Of a stretch of 64,000 nt of DNA, positions 60,501 through 64,000 are shown piece after piece (position 1 is the stretch's first letter; every line of letters starts with the position of its first letter). Below the pieces are notes generated by a model. It was not told the DNA's origin. It searched no databases and worked only from the letters and a program-made list of their open reading frames with translations. The position numbers and the translations under genes are program-made. The stretch covers positions 29,555,581-29,619,580 of the forward strand of contig OX421498.1 in assembly GCA_949126835.1 (NCBI GenBank), in the 5' to 3' direction. The stretch is from Anisus vortex. Lineage: Eukaryota > Mollusca > Gastropoda > Planorbidae.

Positions 60501-63208
60501 TTTAACCCTTTGAGCCCTTGCCCCCGCTAAAGCGGTGTAGCTGTATATCGATTCATAGACCTAGCCACCGCTAAAGCGGGATCGCGATAGTACAGTTACG
60601 TGGATTGGTTGAGTCTTGTCTATAACAGCCAATCAGATAATTTGTTGTAGCGTGCTTAGGTTAGGTGTTTATCAAAGATATCTGCTTCCTTGTTGATTGC
60701 GTGTTTATATTGAGTTTGTGACAAAATTTTGAAATTTTTTATCATGAATCGTGACGAGCCTCAACCTGGCCCATGGAACAAAAGGATAACGTACTTCCTT
60801 GTTCTCAACACAATAAATTATTGATTTTTTGGAAGATTTGTCATACTAAAGTTGAATTCTTGGCACTATAGTTCAGGTAGGCCTATTCTTTACTTGCATG
60901 TTCAATTTCATATTGTTATCTTTGACGGTTTTTCCTCTGTGGTCGCTCAATCATGATATATTGCGAAATAGGCATCAAATGTGCAGGAGCCCAGGCGGTA
61001 GGGTAAATTAGGCAACCGGTGGGGAGGGCTCAAAGGGTTAAAGGAAAATTTATTATAAGTTAAAAAAATGGCAAACAATAAGAATTTATTTTATAAAGAT
61101 TTGATGAAGTTTCATTCACAAAATCTATGTTTGTATAAGCTAAAATAAAACTATTAGCCCATATTTTACTTTAACAATATTTGTGTATAATAATACAGTT
61201 CACTCTATATTGTAAGGGCCACAAGCTTTATGCCCAGAGTAGATCTTTTTCAGTGGACGCCTTAAGGCAGGTGAAATCAATTCCAATGGTTTCTAAGTCT
61301 ACAGCATGCAAGGAAAAACATCAGGCAAGAACAGTGCATTTTATTTCTCCCCTCTCCCCCAAAACCCCCCACCTGAGGATGTTGGGCACCCAACAAAGCC
61401 TGGTGTACTCAGAGACTTGCACAAGGGAGACAAGGGAGAAGTCAACAAAATCATAATTTGGATTCAAACCTAAGACTTTCTGCTTAGTATTCCAGCAATC
61501 TAGCACTGGGCCCGATTTTCCATTTAGGCTTGAGCTTGTTTGCAGAGCCATCTATTCACTTTTAGTTCTCAAAGTATGGTAAAAGTAAAGTACCCTTCGG
61601 ATCAAACTGATCATAGGGCGGGTGAAGCAGAGTTCACCAATTTCTGTGGCCACGGCATACTAGGGGATGTGTGGCCAGCACAATGCCCAGCCGCCTCTAG
61701 AGCTCAAGTAATCTCTGAGCACACCTTTCTGAAAAAGTCCCAATTATACCAAGACATACAACTATCTGGAGGCAGGATTCAAAACATGGTCTATCCTACA
61801 ATATTTACACTTTGCATTTACCACTGGCTATCCCATAATATAATCTTTTATTGTTATCTCCCAAGTATATCAAGTGCACATTTCCTGCTGACATTTCAAA
61901 TTGTCTATAATTAAAGAAAATGAATATTTTTGTTTTATAAAAAAAATGTCCAATGTAGCTCACCCATTGGGTATGTTTTAAATATAGACTGAATAATGTC
62001 AACTGTGAGGTTGTACTTCAGACCATTAGCACCGTCTGTTTGTGGTTTTATGTCAGCCTTCAAGAAAGTGCAAAGTGCTATAAATATTCTCATTAAAAGT
62101 ATAACTATTAAGTTTAGTCATTAAAACTATCAAACTAATTGTATTATTCTGTTTAAAATGCATAAAACTAATAATAAATGATTTATTTACCAGGAATGCA
62201 GGTGAAACTCCAACACTTTGGCCTTGTGCTGATTTATTGGATGAGGATGAAAGCAACTGCATTGTGGGGAAAAAGGCACAAGAATTAAAGATCAAGTAAT
62301 CTATTTAAAAAAAGTTGTCTAAAAGACAAGATGACCAAAAAAGACATGATGGACTGATATGAAAACTTTAATAATGCAATGTCTGTGTATGTTTTTGTCT
62401 GAATTAACTCTATCAGAGTCAGTTCTTTTTTGTCTTGCTATTTTAGTTTCTTTATGTCAGTAACCAGGACAGTAAACATGAGCAATCAGCTTGATATGTC
62501 CAGTTATTGTTTGGACACTGCTACCTCACTGGACCTCTGGACAATGGCAGAAATATTTGGTAGTAAAACTGAAGCTTTTCATAGTTTAAAAAAAAAAAGT
62601 GAAAAATGTAACATTACACATCTTACAGTACTCATTTTATATTAGAGTGTTCATATTACAGTACTGAAATTTCATAATTCATATTACAGTTCTTATCTTA
62701 CAGTATTCATATTACATTACCCACAGTACAGTATTCATATTTCAGTATTCATAATACAGTACTTACATGAGCTTTTGATGCCCAGAACTCTTCAGGGGTT
62801 ATGACACCACTCACAACCAGATCTTTGTACAGCTGAAAAGCTTCTGGGTCTTGCTGAAGTACTCTTTAAGAATATACATTTGTTCAAAGTAAAGAAAAGA
62901 GAAACCTTTGTACATTTTCACACAGCTGATCGAACAATATCACAATGTCAAAACAACACTACAGTCTCTGATAAATGTTGAAACACAAAACTATTATCAC
63001 TAATACCTATTTTTTTCTTCCAGTTCTGAGCTAATTTTCCTTTTGAATTTAGGCAACAGCTGTTGTAGTAGTTCTTTGACAGACTCCCTGTCCTGCAGTT
63101 GTTGTTGGCGGCCCTTTGGGTTGTTGAAGAGAAATGTATTGGCACTGCCATCATGGAGGATCACCTGCAGTTGAACCTTTTCTTTTGTATCAGGTGAAAT
63201 CTTTTGAG
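51561..63208 (-). CDS. GTF2H1: TFIIH subunit p62, 5' end outside window
   Basis: Thirteen coding exons, 5' to 3': 63208-63007, 62863-62767, 62256-62191, 62057-61964, 60315-60166, 59025-58946, 57258-57022, 56754-56684, 55362-55206, 54097-54007, 53258-53143, 52550-52458, 51647-51561 (TGA at 51563-51561). They give 1541 nt, in phase with GT/AG. p62 is the PH-domain subunit of transcription/repair factor TFIIH and contacts activators, TFIIE and XPC. Exon 63208 begins inside the PH-like domain ([19 protein letters not shown]) and runs into [15 protein letters not shown]1 follows ([24 protein letters not shown]), then BSD2 ([32 protein letters not shown]), a variable linker ([11 protein letters not shown]), and the C-terminal TFIIH-core-binding helices ([46 protein letters not shown]). 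About 50 N-terminal residues are missing beyond 64000. No disabling change is seen. Confidence 0.95.
51705..52412 (-). mobile_element. Helitron-like non-autonomous element carrying a tRNA-like segment (copy 2)
   Basis: On the minus strand it starts near TCTATATATATAAAGTAG (52411) and contains a tRNA-like segment at 52285-52215, with A-box TAGCGTAGTGG and B-box GGTTCAATTCC. It ends with GCAACGCCGGGCAATTTAGC near 51925. A second, similar end (CCCGGGCAACACTGGGG) near 51722 suggests two 3' ends in tandem. It lies in the last intron of GTF2H1. Confidence 0.6.
52623..52752 (+). pseudogene. 130-bp RTE-like 3' fragment with 16-bp TSD
   Basis: Encodes the last residues of an RTE-type polymerase ([28 protein letters not shown]) and ends with a (GTAA)n tail. 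AAGTAATGATTGGTCT is repeated at 52607-52622 and 52753-52768. It is an extremely 5'-truncated, probably young insertion in a GTF2H1 intron. Confidence 0.85.
54250..54355 (-). repeat. tRNA-like SINE head of a different family
   Basis: On the minus strand: GGTTCTCCGATTAGTTCACC with an A-box-like TTAGTTCACCGC, then GTGGGTTCTATCCC as a degenerate B-box. It differs from the main SINE family. Intron of GTF2H1. Confidence 0.4.
55500..55755 (-). repeat. tRNA-derived SINE, diverged copy
   Basis: Shares the CAGCACAATGCC core, ATTATGTCAGGT and GACACCCTCCAG words with 46116-46386; the head is eroded. Intron of GTF2H1. Confidence 0.6.
55792..56400. mobile_element. Pogo/Tigger-like element, 609 bp, TA target
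   Basis: Starts CAGTGAAACCTCGTTTATTG and ends CGCGAAGTAGCGAGGGTTCA followed by CAG, imperfect inverted repeats of about 25 bp, with TA on both sides (55790-55791 and 56401-56402). No transposase frame. Intron of GTF2H1. Confidence 0.8.
57355..57540 (+). repeat. tRNA-derived SINE, plus-strand, diverged
   Basis: Contains a B-box-like GGTTGCAATTCC and GTGCTGGCCACACAATC, matching the complement of the 46116-46386 core. Intron of GTF2H1. Confidence 0.5.
58089..58919. mobile_element. hAT (Ac-type) element, 831 bp
   Basis: Termini TAGGGATGTTAAAACCG and TTTAACATCCCTA are inverted repeats. Flanks ATTTCAAG (58081-58088) and ACTTCAAG (58920-58927) form an 8-bp duplication with one mismatch, fitting the nTnnnnAn rule of the Ac branch. 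A 62-codon minus-strand frame inside (58704-58516) has no recognisable transposase motif. It ends 27 bp from GTF2H1 exon 58946-59025. Confidence 0.8.
59250..59526 (-). repeat. tRNA-derived SINE
   Basis: Full-length relative of 46116-46386 (CCTGTCAGACCAATTAGATC, GGGTAGACTCAGGGACACCC, and a head ending ATGCCCCC). The B-box region is mutated. Intron of GTF2H1. Confidence 0.75.
60506..61037. mobile_element. TTAA-flanked (piggyBac-type) MITE, 532 bp
   Basis: TTAA at 60502-60505 and 61038-61041. Termini CCCTTTGAGCCCTTGCCCCC and GGGGAGGGCTCAAAGGG are inverted repeats. The left end has a CCGCTAAAGCGG hairpin, repeated once at about 60568. It encodes no transposase. Intron of GTF2H1. Confidence 0.85.
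61577..61795 (-). repeat. tRNA-derived SINE, head eroded
   Basis: The well-conserved tail half (AAAGTACCCTTCGGATCAAA, GATGTGTGGCCAGCACAATG) is followed by a decayed head with only a GATTCAAAAC remnant of the B-box. Intron of GTF2H1. Confidence 0.7.
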
Positions 63209-63298
63209 CTAATTGTTGCATTGCAAGAGTACAAGAAAATGTCAAGCACTTTAATGAGCAAAACATTCTTGTATTGAAAACATAGATTTTATTAAAAG

Positions 63299-63992
63299 CA
63301 ATTGAGCTTGCTGCAAATATACTAACAAGCCACACTCAATCCCCCAACAGCCGGATTGTCATCTTCACTGACGCCAAAACAGTACTCCAGTCTCTAAAAA
63401 ACCCAAATGCCCCGATCAACCAGTCACTCAGTACAGAACTTTTAAAACTGAGCAAAATAACTAAAGAACTGGTTTTCCAATGGATCCCTGGGCATATACA
63501 AAATGAAGGAAATGACACTGCCGACACCTTAGCTAAAGCCGGAGGCAGACAAAACCAGACAGACCCATCTCTACACCCCGAAGAAATAAAGGCAATACTC
63601 AAAAGGAATGAATCTGAAAGATGGTCTGAGCTGAAACAAAACAACCCAAAGATTGATGCTTACTACAAACTCTCCCGCCAATTTCAACACATCATCTTCA
63701 GACTAAGGACTGGTCACAACAGGCTAAAGCAACATATGTTCCGCAAACTACGGATCGGAGCAAGCGAAATGTGCCCCTGCGAAACAACTCCCAAAAATGC
63801 GGAGCATGTCCTTCAGACCTGCCCTCTGTATCTTTCTACCCGGTCAGCCTTTTGGCCCCTGGGGGCTACCTTCAATGACAAACTGTTCGGTGGACTAGAG
63901 CAACTGACCGCCACGGCGCAGTTCATTACAACTATCGGACTTGTTGTCTGAATCCTCCCTATCATAACATTTGAGAACGAAGAAGAAGAAGA
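63299..63992 (+). pseudogene. 5'-truncated non-LTR retrotransposon with RNase H domain
   Basis: One open plus-strand frame runs from about 63300 to the TGA at 63949-63951. It encodes the end of an RNase H domain (IELAANILT with the catalytic Glu, IVIFTDAKTVLQSL with Asp, and GNDTADTLAKAG with the last Asp) and the C-terminal CCHC-like cysteine motif (CPCETTPKNAEHVLQTC). The first RNase H Asp is lost by truncation. The tail is GAAGAAGAAGAAG. ATTAAAAG occurs at 63291-63298 and 63993-64000, a target duplication of at least 8 bp cut by the window edge. I/Nimbus-type elements of snails have this layout. Lies upstream of the first visible GTF2H1 exon, opposite to the gene. Confidence 0.85.
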
Positions 63993-64000
63993 ATTAAAAG

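Noticed and set aside
6149..61795. Strand bias of SINE insertions
   Set aside because: Six copies appeared to be minus only, but plus-strand copies at 12440, 34040 and 57355 were then recognised. Nine copies are too few for a claim.

Overview
This is a 64 kb piece of AT-rich, intron-rich animal nuclear DNA. Dispersed AGGCCTA words, tRNA-derived SINEs, 5'-truncated non-LTR retrotransposons and GT-AG genes suggest a mollusc, probably a heterobranch/pulmonate gastropod. The clade is an inference from repeat style and protein similarity recalled without a database. No prokaryotic features and no virus are seen.

Layout: (1) 1-22690, minus strand: two tandem genes for a ceramide/sphingosine-type lipid kinase. 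The upstream copy A (22690 to 7212, 12 coding exons, 483 codons) appears complete. The downstream copy B (2687 to the left edge) shows exons 1-3 and the start of exon 4. The introns and the gap between the copies are packed with transposon remains, including a hAT/Buster element carrying a 460-codon transposase ORF. (2) 22691-26807: AT-rich gap between head-to-head genes, with one short inverted-repeat element just upstream of copy A. (3) 26808-48791, plus strand: a complete ZC3H11A-like gene (16 coding exons, 1050 codons) with three N-terminal CCCH zinc fingers and a long disordered, phospho-site-rich body. Its intron 8 holds a 5.7 kb array of a 49-bp satellite (about 116 near-identical units) beside an older diverged array of the same unit. 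(4) 51561-63208, minus strand: GTF2H1, the TFIIH p62 subunit. Thirteen coding exons run from inside the PH-like domain to the stop, and the first exon(s) lie beyond the right edge. It converges on ZC3H11A. A truncated RNase H-bearing non-LTR element fills the right end.

The four genes do not form a pathway: a lipid kinase pair, an mRNA-export/RNA-binding protein and a transcription/repair factor subunit. Exon boundaries were derived by hand from GT/AG signals, unbroken reading phase and protein similarity. Every coding exon joins in phase across the three main models, which is strong internal support.

No new multi-gene system was found. The features most worth following are the homogenised intronic 49-bp satellite, its interruption by a TTAA-flanked element that can be excised on paper to restore the unit exactly, Helitron-like repeats carrying tRNA-like segments, and several nested insertions with readable empty sites.
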